Source: CAVUQH01 sp963774445
GTDB lineage: Bacteria > Myxococcota_A > Polyangia > Haliangiales > Haliangiaceae
Assembly (NCBI GenBank): GCA_963774445.1
Contig: CAVZFC010000019.1
Location: 124,001-188,000, forward strand
Length of the DNA: 64,000 nucleotides
Direction of reading: 5' to 3'
Shown: positions 30,043 to 40,292 of the stretch, piece after piece
Position numbering within the stretch: the stretch's first letter is position 1
Layout of the letters: every line of letters begins with the position of its first letter
Translations under genes and position numbers: made by a program
Notes under the pieces: generated by a model
What the model was told of the DNA's origin: nothing
What the model saw: the letters and a program-made list of their open reading frames with translations, nothing else
Databases searched by the model: none

Positions 30043-30074
30043 AACGCCCACCCCGATGGCTCGGAGTGGGCGTT
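30043..30074 (-). terminator. Rho-independent terminator of the M3 peptidase gene
   Basis: On the minus strand AACGCCCAC (30066-30074) pairs with GTGGGCGTT (30043-30051), followed by a run of T (AAAAA at 30040-30044 on the plus strand). It begins 29 bp after the peptidase stop and is a canonical GC stem with U-tail. Confidence 0.8.
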
Positions 30075-30102
30075 GGTTTTCAGCGTCGCAGCGGCAGTCG
30101 GC

Positions 30103-32199
30103 TCAGCCGCCCAGGAACTTCGTGAACGCCTTGTAGTTGAACGGCCGGCCGAGGAAGTCGGCGACCAGGTCGGCGGCGTCCTTGGTGCCGCCCGGCGCGA
30201 GGATCTTGTCGCGGTAGCGGTGGGTCCACTCCGGGTTGAGCAGGCCGTTCTTCGCGAACGGGGTGAACATGTCTTTGGCGATGACCAGCGACCACATGTA
30301 CGTGTAGTACTGCGCCGAGTAGCCGTACAGGTGGCCGAAGCTGGCCTCGAACATGGTGCCCGGGACGTAGCGGAACGGCGTGTACTTCTTCTGCAGCGTC
30401 TGGACCTCTTTGCGCATGTCCAGCTTCTTGGGGTCGATGCTGTAGAAGTTGAGCGAGATGGCCGCGTAGAACATCTGCTGCAGGGTCTGCACGCCGAGGC
30501 CGAAATCCTTGGCCCGGCGCATCTTGGCCACCAGCTCCTTGGGAATGACCTCACCCTTGGCGTTCTTGGCGAACAGCGACAGGGTCTCGTCGCGCCACGC
30601 CCACTCCTCGAACATCTGCGACGGCGCCTCGACGAAGTCCCACTCGGTGGCGACACCGCTCTGCTGGATCCAGCGCTGCTGGCCGCCTAGGACGTGGTGC
30701 ATCAGGTGGCCGAACTCGTGGAACATGGTGACGACGTCGTCGTGCTCCATCAGCGCCGGGCCGTCGCTCTTGGCCGGATCGGGCAGGTTGCACACCAGCA
30801 CGCCCTCGGGCAGCTGCTCGCCCTTGACGCCGGTCTTCAACGTGAACTGCGCGGCGTGCTTGTACTTGCCCTCGCGCGGGTGCATGTCGAGGTAGATGCG
30901 GCCGATCTTGGCGCCATCGCGCATCACGTCGTAGGCCTTGACCGACGGGTCCCAGACCTTGGCCACCTCACCCGGCACTTCCTTGTACTCGATGCCGTAC
31001 ATACGCGAGGTGATGTCGAGCAGGCCCTTCTCGACCTTCTCGAACTCGAAGTACGGGCGCACCGCCTGCGGGTCGAAGGAGTACTTGGCTTCCTTGACCT
31101 TGTTCTCGTAGTACGACTTCTCCCAGTCCTCGACGCGCTTGGCCTTGGGGTCGTCCTTGCGCTTGGCGGCGAGCAGCTCGGCGTAATCCTTTTTGGACCG
31201 CTTGTGGGCGATCTTCACCACCCGGGCGATGAACTTGGCGGCGTTCTTGCCGCTCTTCATCATCTTGTCCTCGGTGATGTAGTCGGCCCAGTTCTTGTAG
31301 CCGAGCAGCTTGGCCAGCTCCCAGCGGAGCTCGATGATCTTCTTCAGGTTCTTCTCGTTGGCCTCGCCGCCGCGGCTGCGAAACTGGATGTACATCTTCT
31401 TCTTGGCCGGCCCCGACACCGCGTACTGGATGAACGGGATGTAGTCGGGGTAGTCGGTGGTCAGCGTGACCTTGCCGTCCTTGCCCGCCGGGTGAGCCTT
31501 GATGAAGTCGTCCGGCAGCCCCTCGAGCTCCTTGGGGTCGAGCTCGACCTTGCGCACGTCGTCGGCGATCTGCTTCTGGAACGCCTGGCCGACGTCGGTC
31601 AGCTGCTCGTTGATCTGCTTGATCCGCGCGCGCGTGGCTTCGTCCTTGTCAACACCGGCGCGCTTGAAGTCGCGGATGTTGTGCTGAACCATGCGCACGG
31701 TATCGGCGTCCAGCCCCTTGGGGTCGACGCCGCTGATCGCCTGGTAGAGCTCGCGGTTCAGCGACAGCTCGGTGTGGAACTTCGAGGTCGCCTTCTCGCA
31801 CTCGCGTGCCGCCTGGCGAACCTTCTCGTCGGGATGAACCGCCTGCATCAGCCCCGAGCTGGCGTCGGCCAGGTCGAGGTTGCGAAGCAGCTCGTTGAAC
31901 GGAACCAGGGTGTTGTCGACCGTGTGCGCGCCCTGCACCGCGGTGATCGTCGGCAGGATCTTCTGCGCCGCGTCAACGTGGCCCATGCACTCGGCCAGGT
32001 AGGTCGCCGCCGGATCCGGCGCGGGCGGAGCGGGCTTGTCGGCCGGCTTGGTGTCACCGGTGTCGGTCGCCGTGCCGTCGCCGTTGGTGGCGGTGCCGTC
32101 GGTCGGGTTGGGCGGCGGCGTCGTGTCTGCGTTCTTGGCCTTGTCGCCACACGCAGACAGCGCCAGCGCGGCAGCGAACAGATAGATGCACGGTTTCAT
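30103..32199 (-). CDS. M3-family oligopeptidase, predicted lipoprotein
   Basis: This 698-aa protein has the thimet-oligopeptidase/Dcp fold. The zinc site HEFGHLMHHVLGG (HExxH near residue 494) is followed by the family EWDFVEAPSQMFEEWAW (third ligand Glu) and a late YSAQYYTYMWS substrate-binding segment. Most bacterial M3 enzymes are cytosolic; this one begins MKPCIYLFAAALALSAC, a good lipobox, then a Thr/Pro/Asp-rich linker of about 50 residues, so export and lipid anchoring are predicted. The start is the ATG at 32199; in-frame sequence upstream has no homology. It cleaves short peptides. A terminator follows the gene, which appears monocistronic. Confidence 0.9.
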   Translation of the reverse strand: MKPCIYLFAAALALSACGDKAKNADTTPPPNPTDGTATNGDGTATDTGDTKPADKPAPPAPDPAATYLAECMGHVDAAQKILPTITAVQGAHTVDNTLVPFNELLRNLDLADASSGLMQAVHPDEKVRQAARECEKATSKFHTELSLNRELYQAISGVDPKGLDADTVRMVQHNIRDFKRAGVDKDEATRARIKQINEQLTDVGQAFQKQIADDVRKVELDPKELEGLPDDFIKAHPAGKDGKVTLTTDYPDYIPFIQYAVSGPAKKKMYIQFRSRGGEANEKNLKKIIELRWELAKLLGYKNWADYITEDKMMKSGKNAAKFIARVVKIAHKRSKKDYAELLAAKRKDDPKAKRVEDWEKSYYENKVKEAKYSFDPQAVRPYFEFEKVEKGLLDITSRMYGIEYKEVPGEVAKVWDPSVKAYDVMRDGAKIGRIYLDMHPREGKYKHAAQFTLKTGVKGEQLPEGVLVCNLPDPAKSDGPALMEHDDVVTMFHEFGHLMHHVLGGQQRWIQQSGVATEWDFVEAPSQMFEEWAWRDETLSLFAKNAKGEVIPKELVAKMRRAKDFGLGVQTLQQMFYAAISLNFYSIDPKKLDMRKEVQTLQKKYTPFRYVPGTMFEASFGHLYGYSAQYYTYMWSLVIAKDMFTPFAKNGLLNPEWTHRYRDKILAPGGTKDAADLVADFLGRPFNYKAFTKFLGG

Positions 32200-32275
32200 G
32201 TGGCCGGGTATTAGCACAACTGAGCTATCTTCGCCCCGCTGCCCGTTTGCTGCTCGGCTGCAGCCCCCGAACCCA

Positions 32276-32857
32276 ATGAATCCTGCACCCCTGGAGCTTC
32301 CGCTCACGCCCACCGACCCGGACTGGGTCCGGGTCGCCCTCGCCGATCTGGACGCCGTCATCTGCGATCACCTGCACTGCGAGCGCAAGGCGGCGCAGTC
32401 GGCGCTGTCGCTGGTGCGCGCCTATCCAGCGCGCATCGACCTGGTCAACGCCGTCACCCGCCTGGCCCACGAAGAGACCAGCCACGTGATCCAGGTGACC
32501 CGGCTGCTCGCGCGCCGCGGCACCACGCCGCGCTACGACCAGGGCGACGACTACGCCCGAGCCCTGCGCGCCCACTGCCGCAAGAAGGAGCCCGGCCGAC
32601 TGCTCGACAACCTGCTGGTGTTCGCGCTGATCGAAGCACGCAGCGCCGAGCGGCTGGCCCTCCTGGCCACCGCCATTCCGGATGGCGAGACCGCGCAGCT
32701 CTACGACGGACTGGCCCGGGCCGAGGTCCGCCACCGCGACACCTTCTTGCGCCTGGCCGCCCACACCGACCCCGGATGGCGCACCCGCGCGCTGCAGCTG
32801 GCACAGGCAGAATCCGACATCGCCTCGACCCTCCCGCTGCGCCCGCGCGTCCACTGA
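32276..32857 (+). CDS. miaE: tRNA-(ms2io6A37) hydroxylase
   Basis: This 193-aa all-helical diiron protein has the MiaE pattern: CDHLHCERKAAQSAL (ligand Glu36), HEETSHVIQV (ExxH, E67/H70), LVFALIEARSAERL (Glu ligand), and AEVRHRDTFLRLA (ExxH). All four metal-ligand motifs are present. MiaE hydroxylates the isopentenyl group of ms2i6A37 in tRNAs reading UNN codons, using O2. It implies MiaA/MiaB elsewhere in the genome. The start at 32276 precedes MNPAPLELPLTPTD; the M3 peptidase gene is divergent with a 76-bp gap. The kinase gene follows 23 bp after the stop. Confidence 0.88.
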   Translation: MNPAPLELPLTPTDPDWVRVALADLDAVICDHLHCERKAAQSALSLVRAYPARIDLVNAVTRLAHEETSHVIQVTRLLARRGTTPRYDQGDDYARALRAHCRKKEPGRLLDNLLVFALIEARSAERLALLATAIPDGETAQLYDGLARAEVRHRDTFLRLAAHTDPGWRTRALQLAQAESDIASTLPLRPRVH

Positions 32858-32880
32858 TCGTGAGATACTGATCCAGAACG

Positions 32881-35800
32881 GTGCGGGCGGGGGACGTCAT
32901 TGCCGAGCGGTTCGAGCTCGATACGCTGGCGCAGGCGGGGGGCATGGGATCCGTCTACCGAGCCACGGATCGATCCACCGGCGAACGGGTCGCAGTCAAG
33001 GTGCTGCGCAGCCCGCGCGGCGGCCACGAGGAGCGCTTCCTGCGCGAGGCATCGCTCCTGGCCAACCTGCACCACCCGGCCATCGTTCGCCACATCGGCC
33101 ACGGGCGCACGCCGGCCGGCGAGCTCTATCTGGCGATGGAATGGCTCGACGGCGAGGAGCTGGGGCGCAGGATCGCCCACGGACCGATGTCGCCAGAAGA
33201 TGCGGTGACCTTGATCCGCCGGATCGCCGGCGGCCTGGCGCTGCTCCACGATCGCGGCGGGGTCCACCGCGATCTCAAGCCATCCAACATCTATCTGGTC
33301 GGCGGCGCGGTGGACCAGGCGGTGCTGCTCGACTTCGGCATCGCTCGCGCGGCGGCGGCGCTGGCGGTGACCAACACCGGGGTGATGATCGGCACCCCCG
33401 GTTACACCGCGCCCGAGCAGGTGCGCGGCACCCGCGACGTCAACGCGCGCGCCGACGTCTTCGCCCTCGGCTGCGTGCTCTACGAATGCCTGGCCGGAGC
33501 GCCGGCGTTTCCCGGCGAGCACATCATGGCGGTGCTCGCGCGCGTGCTGCTCGACGAGCCGGCCCGGCTCACCGACGTGGCGCCCGAGACTCCTGCCACC
33601 CTCGACGCGCTGATCGGCGCCATGCTCGACAAGGATCCGACGCGGCGCCCGGCCCACGCCCGCGAGCTGATTCACCTGGTCGACGAGCTGGAGCTCGATC
33701 GCGCCACCTCCCGCCCACCGACCCCGCGGCCGCCAACCCTGGGCACCGACGAGCAGCGGTTCATGAGCCTGGTCGCGGCCACCGAGCTGGAGGGCGCCGC
33801 CGGTGCGAACATCGGCGCCATGCCCACGGTCGAGGGCGCCGGCAATCCCGACGATCACACGCTGGCGCCCGACGCCGGCACCATGGGCGAGCGCCTGGCC
33901 GACGTCGTCCGCCGCCACGGAGGCCAGCTCGAACGGCTGGCCGACGGCGCCTGGGTCGTGGTCGCCGCGCCCACCGCGGCCCGCGGCCCGGCCACCGACC
34001 AGGCGGCGCTAGCCGGCCGCTGCGCGCTGGCGCTGCAGGCGGCGCTGCCCGGCGCGCGGGTCGCCATCGCCTCCGGCCGCGGCGTCAGCGCCGGACGCAT
34101 GCCGGTGGGCGAGGTGATCGACCGCGCGCTGGCGCTGCTCGGCCGCGTGGTCCCGGGCCAGGTGGCGACCGACTCGCTCACGGCCGGGCTGGTCGGCAGC
34201 CGCTTCGAGGTCAACCGCGAGGACGACCTCCTCGTCGTCCGTCGCGAGCGCAACGAGCTGGACAGCGACCGCCGCGTGCTCGGCCGGATGCCGCCGTACG
34301 TCGGGCGCGACCGCGAGCTGTCGATGCTGATGTCGCTGTTCGACGAGTGCGCCGGCGAGCCGACCGCCCGCGCGGTCTTGATCCGCGCGCCAGCCGGCTT
34401 CGGCAAGTCGCGGCTGGTGCGCCAGCTGCACCACCGGCTCAGCATGCGCGGCGCCGGCTTCACCTGGCTGTACGCCCGCGGCGATCCGATGCGGGTGGGC
34501 GCGCCGTTCGCCCTGGCGGCGCAGCTGATCCGCCGCGCCGCCGGCATCGTCGAGGGCGAGCCGCTGGAAGAGCGCCGGGCCAAGCTGATCGATCGCACCC
34601 AGGCGGTGCCGCCGGCGGAACAGCAGCGGGTGCGCGCGTTCCTCGGCGAGCTGTGCGACGCGCCGATGGCCGAGGAAGACGCCCAGCTGGCCACCGCCCG
34701 CCGCGACGCCGCGGTGATGGGCGACCAGATCCGCCGCGCCTGGGACGACTGGCTGACCGCCGAGGCTGCCGACAAGCCGGTGGTGCTGGTGCTCGACGAT
34801 CTGCACCGGGGCGACTTGCCCACGGTCAAGCTGGTCAACTCGGCGCTGCGCAACCTGCGCGAGCTGCCGCTGCTGGTGCTGGCGCTGGCGCGCCCCGAGG
34901 TCGACGAGCTGTTGCCCGGGCTGTGGTCGCAACGGCCGCTCACCGAGCTCAAGCTGCCGGAGCTTTCGCGCAAGGCGTCCGCGCGTCTGGTGCGCGAGCT
35001 GCTCGGCGACGACGCGAGCGCCGACGTGGTCGATCGACTGGTCGCGCAGGCGGGCGGCAACGCGTTCTATCTCGAAGAGCTGTGTCGCGTGGCCGCCGAG
35101 GAGCCGGCGCAGGCGTTGCCCAGCACCGTGCTGGCGATGGCGCAGGCGCGTCTGTCGACGCTCGGCTCCGCCGCACGCCGCGTGCTGCGCGCGGCTGCGG
35201 TGTTCGGCGACATCTTCCCCGCCACCGGCGTGGTCACGCTGTCAACCGGCGCCGCGCGCGGCCAGGAGTCCGGCCGCGAGGTCGAGGAGTGCAACCAGCT
35301 CCTGGCCGAGCTGTGCGACGGCGAGGTGATCGAGGCGCGCCCGGCCAGCCGCTTTCACGGCGAGCGCGAGTTCGCCTTCCGCCACTCGCTGCTCCGCGAG
35401 GCCGCCTACGCCACCTTGACCGACGCCGATCGCGCGCTCGGGCACCGGCTGGCTGCCGAGTGGTTCGAGGCCAGCGGCGATCGCGACGCCGTGCTGGTGG
35501 CCGAGCACTGGCTGCGCGGCGGCATGCCCGAGCGGGCGGTGGCCGGCTTCCTGGCGGCAGCGCGCGAGGCGCTCGAGGGCAACGATCTCGACGCCGTGCT
35601 CGAGCGAGTCGAGCGCGGGCTGAACGCGGGCGCGTCGGGCGAGGAGCTCGGCGAGCTTCTGTGGCTGCGCGCCGAAGCCCACCGCTGGCGCGCCGACTAC
35701 ATCGCCTCGGCCGAGTCGGCGGCGCTGGCGCTGGCGGCGCTGCCGGCGGGCCGGCCGATTTGGTGGGCGGCGGCGACCGCGGCGGTCAGCGTGTTCGCCG

Positions 35801-36789
35801 CCACGCAGGCGTTCGCGCGCCTCGACGATCTGTTGAGCCGCGCCAAGACGGCTCCCGCCGACGCCGACGCGGGGGTCGAGCGGATCCGCATGCTGGCCAA
35901 GGGCGCGATCCAGCTCTACCTGCTGGGCCGCTACGAGCAAGGTGACGAGCTGTGCGATCTCGCCGACCGCGAGATCCACGCCGCCGGTGACGATCCCAGC
36001 GTGAGGGCCCGCCTGCACGAGGCACAGGCGTTCCGCGAGGGGGCGCGCGCCGAACAGGGCCGCGCGCTAGAGCTTTTGGCCGCCGCCGCCGACGCGTACG
36101 AGCTCGCCGGCGACCTGCGCAACGCGGCGATGGGCAACAGCAACCTGGGCTACACGTACATGCAGCTGGGCGACTACGCGCACGCCTGCGCGCTGCTCGC
36201 CGAGGCGGTCCGCGACGGCGAACGGCTGGGGCTGGCGTTCGTGGTCAGCGTCGCCACGCAAAACCTCGGCCGGGCGACGGCGCTGGGCGGCAACCTCGAG
36301 CACGGGCTCGAGCTCGAGCGCGGCGCGCTGGCGCAATTCCGCGAGCAGGGCGACCACCACATGTCCGCGGTCTGCCGGATCTACCTGGCCGAGATCCACC
36401 TGCTGGCCGGTGAGGCCGCCGCCGCGGTCAACGAGGCCGCGCAGGCCGCGCCCCAGCTGTCCGCCAACCCGCCCGCGCGCGCCATGGCGCTGGCGGTGCT
36501 GGCCCGCGCCCGTCTGGCGATCGGCGACGGTGACGCCCTGACCCCCGCGCGCGAGGCCTACACCATGCTCGAATCGCTCGGCGGTCTCGACGAGGGCGAG
36601 ATGCTGGTGCGCCTGGCCTACGCCGAGGCGCTGGCCGCGAACGGCCGCGCGGAAGAGGCCCGCGCGCTGGCCGCTGTCGCGGCCGAGCGCCTACGCAGGC
36701 TGGCCGAGCGCCTCGACGACCCGTCTCTGCGCGCGAGCTACCTCGACGCAGTGCCGGAGAACGCCGCCCTGTTGGCGATGGCGGAGTGA
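32881..36789 (+). CDS. Ser/Thr kinase fused to cyclase-like domain, AAA ATPase and TPR repeats
   Basis: This 1302-aa multidomain protein begins with a kinase domain: Gly loop AQAGGMGSVYRA, VAVKVL lysine, HRDLKPSNIYL, DFGIARA, APEQ (residues about 8-270). A region around 295-450 (FMSLVAATELEG...VRRHGGQLERLADGAWVVVA...VASG-type strands) resembles a degenerate class III nucleotide-cyclase fold, with catalytic residues not evident. An AAA/STAND-like ATPase follows (Walker A RAPAGFGKSRL, Walker B VVLVLDDLHRGD), then helical TPR-type repeats to the end. Such kinase-ATPase fusions are typical of Myxococcota signalling; inputs and targets are unknown. Translation starts at GTG 32881, soon after miaE. 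Confidence 0.9.
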   Translation: MRAGDVIAERFELDTLAQAGGMGSVYRATDRSTGERVAVKVLRSPRGGHEERFLREASLLANLHHPAIVRHIGHGRTPAGELYLAMEWLDGEELGRRIAHGPMSPEDAVTLIRRIAGGLALLHDRGGVHRDLKPSNIYLVGGAVDQAVLLDFGIARAAAALAVTNTGVMIGTPGYTAPEQVRGTRDVNARADVFALGCVLYECLAGAPAFPGEHIMAVLARVLLDEPARLTDVAPETPATLDALIGAMLDKDPTRRPAHARELIHLVDELELDRATSRPPTPRPPTLGTDEQRFMSLVAATELEGAAGANIGAMPTVEGAGNPDDHTLAPDAGTMGERLADVVRRHGGQLERLADGAWVVVAAPTAARGPATDQAALAGRCALALQAALPGARVAIASGRGVSAGRMPVGEVIDRALALLGRVVPGQVATDSLTAGLVGSRFEVNREDDLLVVRRERNELDSDRRVLGRMPPYVGRDRELSMLMSLFDECAGEPTARAVLIRAPAGFGKSRLVRQLHHRLSMRGAGFTWLYARGDPMRVGAPFALAAQLIRRAAGIVEGEPLEERRAKLIDRTQAVPPAEQQRVRAFLGELCDAPMAEEDAQLATARRDAAVMGDQIRRAWDDWLTAEAADKPVVLVLDDLHRGDLPTVKLVNSALRNLRELPLLVLALARPEVDELLPGLWSQRPLTELKLPELSRKASARLVRELLGDDASADVVDRLVAQAGGNAFYLEELCRVAAEEPAQALPSTVLAMAQARLSTLGSAARRVLRAAAVFGDIFPATGVVTLSTGAARGQESGREVEECNQLLAELCDGEVIEARPASRFHGEREFAFRHSLLREAAYATLTDADRALGHRLAAEWFEASGDRDAVLVAEHWLRGGMPERAVAGFLAAAREALEGNDLDAVLERVERGLNAGASGEELGELLWLRAEAHRWRADYIASAESAALALAALPAGRPIWWAAATAAVSVFAATQAFARLDDLLSRAKTAPADADAGVERIRMLAKGAIQLYLLGRYEQGDELCDLADREIHAAGDDPSVRARLHEAQAFREGARAEQGRALELLAAAADAYELAGDLRNAAMGNSNLGYTYMQLGDYAHACALLAEAVRDGERLGLAFVVSVATQNLGRATALGGNLEHGLELERGALAQFREQGDHHMSAVCRIYLAEIHLLAGEAAAAVNEAAQAAPQLSANPPARAMALAVLARARLAIGDGDALTPAREAYTMLESLGGLDEGEMLVRLAYAEALAANGRAEEARALAAVAAERLRRLAERLDDPSLRASYLDAVPENAALLAMAE

Positions 36790-36793
36790 CCGC

Positions 36794-38624
36794 TCAGACG
36801 GTCGCCAGCGCTTCTTCGGGGATATCGACGGCGCTGCGGTCTTCCTTGCCCAAGAGCGCCGCCTTGTGGGCGACGCCCGGCAGCACGTTCTGGGCGAAGT
36901 AGATCGCCGCGTACTTCTTGCCCTCGTAGAACGAGCGCTCGGCGTCGCCCTCGGGCAGCGACTCGAGCTTGGCGCACGCCAGCGACGCCTGCTCGAGCAG
37001 CAGCCAGCCGACGGTGGTCTCGGCCATCATCTCGAGGAAGCGGTTGGCCGCCAGCGGCACGAGCTCCATCTTGCCGCCCTGGAACCAGCCGAGGAAGCGC
37101 ATGGCGCTGCCGCTGAGGGTCTCGACCGCGGTCGCCAGCACCGCCACGGCGGGGCCGAGCGCCTCGTGCTCGCGGTGCCCCTGGACGAAGGTCGAACACG
37201 TCCTTGATGTAGGCCTGCAGGTTGACGCCGCCCTTGTAGCCCAGCTTGCGGCCGACCAGATCGAGCGCCTGGATGTGATTGGTGCCCTCGTAGATCGAGT
37301 AGATCTTCGAGTCGCGGCACGCCTGCTCGACCGGGTGATCCTTGAGGTAGCCGGCGCCGCCGAAGGTCTGGATGGCGGTGGCGCAGACCTGGAACGCCTG
37401 ATCCGAACCGTAGGCCTTGAGCAGCGGCACCAGCAGATCGACCTGACCCTTGTGGTAGGCGGCCTTGGCGTCGTCCTTGCCGGCGAGCACGCGCTCGCGG
37501 TCGGTGTGCATCGCCAGCTTCACCGCCAGCGCGCGGATGCCCTCGACCTTGGCCTTCATGTCGATCAGCATGCGGCGCACATCGGGGTGATTGATGATGG
37601 CGACCTTGGGCGCTTCCGGATCCTTCCACGCCTTGATGCTGGGGCCCTGCTTGCGCTCCTTGGCGTACTCGAGCGCCGACAGGTAGGCCGCCGACGCCGT
37701 CGCCAGGCCCTGGATGCCGACGCCGATGCGGGCGAAGTTCATCATGCGGAACATCTGCTTGATGCCCTGCTGCTCCTCGGTGCCGACCAGCTCGCCGACG
37801 CAGCCGTCGTTCTCGCCGAAGTTGAGCACGCACGTCGACGAGCCGTTGATGCCCATCTTGTGCTCGATCGAGCCGACGCTGACGTCGTTCGATCCCGAGC
37901 CGTCGAGCTTGTCGCGCGGGACCATGAACAGGCTCAGGCCCTTGGTGCCCGACGGCGCATCCTCGGTGCGGGCCAGCACCAGGTGGATGATGTTCTCGGT
38001 CATGTCGTGATCGCCGGCCGAGATGAAGATCTTGGTGCCCTGGATCTTGTACATGCCATCGCCCAGCGGCGTGGCCCGGGTCTTGTTGGCGCCGACGTCG
38101 GAGCCGGCCTGCGGCTCGGTGAGACACATGGTGCCGGACCAGGTGCCTCCGCACAGCGACGGCAGGTACTTCTTCTTCTGCGCGTCGGTGCCGAAGTGAG
38201 TGATCACTTCGGCGACGCCGTCGGTCAGACCCGGGTACATGTTGAACGCCGGGTTGGCGCCGGACTGCAGCTCGTCAACCAGCGCGACCAGCGCGAACGG
38301 CGCGCCCTGCCCGTCCTGCTCGGACTGCTTGCCGAGCAAGCGCCAGCCCGCCTCGTACAGCGACGACCACGCCTCCTTGTAACCCTTGGGCGCCGTCACC
38401 TTGGTGCCGTCGAAGTGACAGCCCTCGCGATCGCCCGAGCCGTTGATCGGACCGAGCACGTCGGTGACCCACTTGTAGACTTCGTCGAGGATCATCTCGA
38501 CGTTGTCGCGATCCCAGTCTTCGAAGGGTGCCTCGCCGAGAAGATCGTCGAGCCCGAACTGCTCGAAAAGGAGGAAGCGGAAGTCCCGCAGGTCGGCTTT
38601 GTAGCGGTTGATGTTCTGCGCCAT
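36794..38624 (-). CDS. Acyl-CoA dehydrogenase, DmdC-like long form (frame broken by apparent 1-base insertion)
   Basis: About 609 aa in two frames. 37192-38624 encodes the N-terminal extension and core (ADLRDFRFLLFEQFGL; MCLTEPQAGSDVGANKTRA; YKIQGTKIFISAGDHD; YSIYEGTNHIQALDLVGRKL with catalytic Glu). 36794-37190 completes the extra C-terminal helical domain. Removing one base of GG at 37190-37191, next to TCGA, restores DVFDFVQGHREHEALG. Length and the GDREGCHF...YKEAWSSLYEAGW segment resemble 3-methylmercaptopropionyl-CoA dehydrogenase (DmdC) and related long acyl-CoA dehydrogenases; fatty-acyl substrates are equally possible. GGAGG precedes ATG 38624, and a FadR-like palindrome lies 20 bp upstream of the start. 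It converges with the kinase gene, 4 bp apart. Confidence 0.87.
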
Positions 38625-38644
38625 GGGATCTCCTCCGAAGCTGC

Positions 38645-38662
38645 TGAATGAGCCGTCATTCA
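38645..38662. promoter_or_regulatory. FadR-like operator upstream of the long acyl-CoA dehydrogenase gene
   Basis: TGAATGAGCCGTCATTCA is a perfect 7-4-7 palindrome whose arms equal those of the Bacillus FadR (TetR-family) consensus TGAATGA-N4-TCATTCA. It lies 21-38 bp upstream of the leftward acyl-CoA dehydrogenase ATG, where bound repressor would block transcription or early elongation. Repression relieved by acyl-CoA is the expected mode (inference). Confidence 0.7.
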
Positions 38663-38703
38663 TTTTTTGACAGGCATGGAGCGCCGCGTCAAGTGACTGA
38701 ATT

Positions 38704-38716
38704 TTGGTCAGACCAA
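38704..38716. promoter_or_regulatory. GntR/FadR-like palindrome in the same divergent promoter
   Basis: TTGGTC-A-GACCAA is a perfect 6-1-6 palindrome containing the TGGTCnGACCA core typical of GntR-type FadR operators. It is 35 bp before the rightward SDR start and 80 bp before the leftward acyl-CoA dehydrogenase start. It may be a second, independent control site; no gntR gene is visible here. Confidence 0.5.
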
Positions 38717-38750
38717 TAAACGCCTTTGGCGCTCTGCTACTGTCCCGGCC

Positions 38751-39530
<780 letters not shown>

Positions 39531-39546
39531 AAGTTTCGGAGGTCCC

Positions 39547-40281
39547 GTGCGTCCAAGCGCCGTGCGATCCATCTCGCTGATTTGCGGCGCCGCTTGCGTG
39601 GCGCTCCTCGTGGCCCCCGCCGCCAGCGCCGGGCCGCGCAAGGCCAAGAAGAAGGCCCCGGCGACCGGCACGGTCGAGGGCCGCGTTCGCTTCGAAGGGA
39701 CGCCGCCGAAGCCAGCCGCGATCCCGGCGACGCAAGATCCGTACTGTGCCAAGAAGAAGATCGCCGACGAGAAGGTCGTGGTCACCGGGGGCATGCTTCG
39801 CGACGTCTACGTCGGCCTACCGGCGGGCAAGGGCGGCACGCACAGCGCGCCGTCGGCGCCGGTCGTGGTCGACCAGTCCGGCTGCATGTACCGGCCGCGC
39901 GTAGTCGGCGTCATCGCCGGGCAGAAGCTCGAGATTCGCAACAACGACCACACCTTTCACAACGTGCGCGGCACCGAGGGCGAGCACACCCTGTTCAACC
40001 ACGGCCAGCCACAGAGCTTCCCCCCGGTGGACGAGACCGCGAGCAAGCCGGGCCAGGTGCTGACCCTGCGCTGCGACATCCACCCGTGGATGCGCGGCTA
40101 CGCCGTCGTCACCGACCATCCATACTTCGCGGTGACCGGCGCCGACGGACAGTTCGTGCTGAAGGACGTGCCCGCAGGCACCCACACGATCGAGGCGTGG
40201 CACCCCGAGTTGGGCAAGCAGACCGCCACCGTGAAGGTCGTCGCAGGCAAGACCGCAAGGGTCGAGCTGACCTTCAAGTGA
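39547..40281 (+). CDS. Exported cupredoxin-like protein with carboxypeptidase-regulatory-like fold
   Basis: This 244-aa protein has a signal peptide (LICGAACVALLVAPAASA) and a basic linker (GPRKAKKKAP). The body combines a plastocyanin-like strand set (VVVDQSGCMYRPRVVGVIAGQKLEIRNNDHTFHNVRG) with CDIHPWMRGYAVVTDHPYFAVTGADGQFVLKDVPAGTHTIEAWH, a carboxypeptidase-regulatory-like beta-sandwich. The His of HTFHNV with CDIHPWM would supply a type-1 copper-like H/C/H/M set; copper binding is inferred, not shown. Such proteins are common beside periplasmic electron-transfer systems in delta-type proteobacteria. The GTG start has GGAGG 5 bp upstream. It ends 11 bp from the convergent HEAT-like gene. 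Confidence 0.75.
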   Translation: MRPSAVRSISLICGAACVALLVAPAASAGPRKAKKKAPATGTVEGRVRFEGTPPKPAAIPATQDPYCAKKKIADEKVVVTGGMLRDVYVGLPAGKGGTHSAPSAPVVVDQSGCMYRPRVVGVIAGQKLEIRNNDHTFHNVRGTEGEHTLFNHGQPQSFPPVDETASKPGQVLTLRCDIHPWMRGYAVVTDHPYFAVTGADGQFVLKDVPAGTHTIEAWHPELGKQTATVKVVAGKTARVELTFK

Positions 40282-40292
40282 GCGCCACGCGA

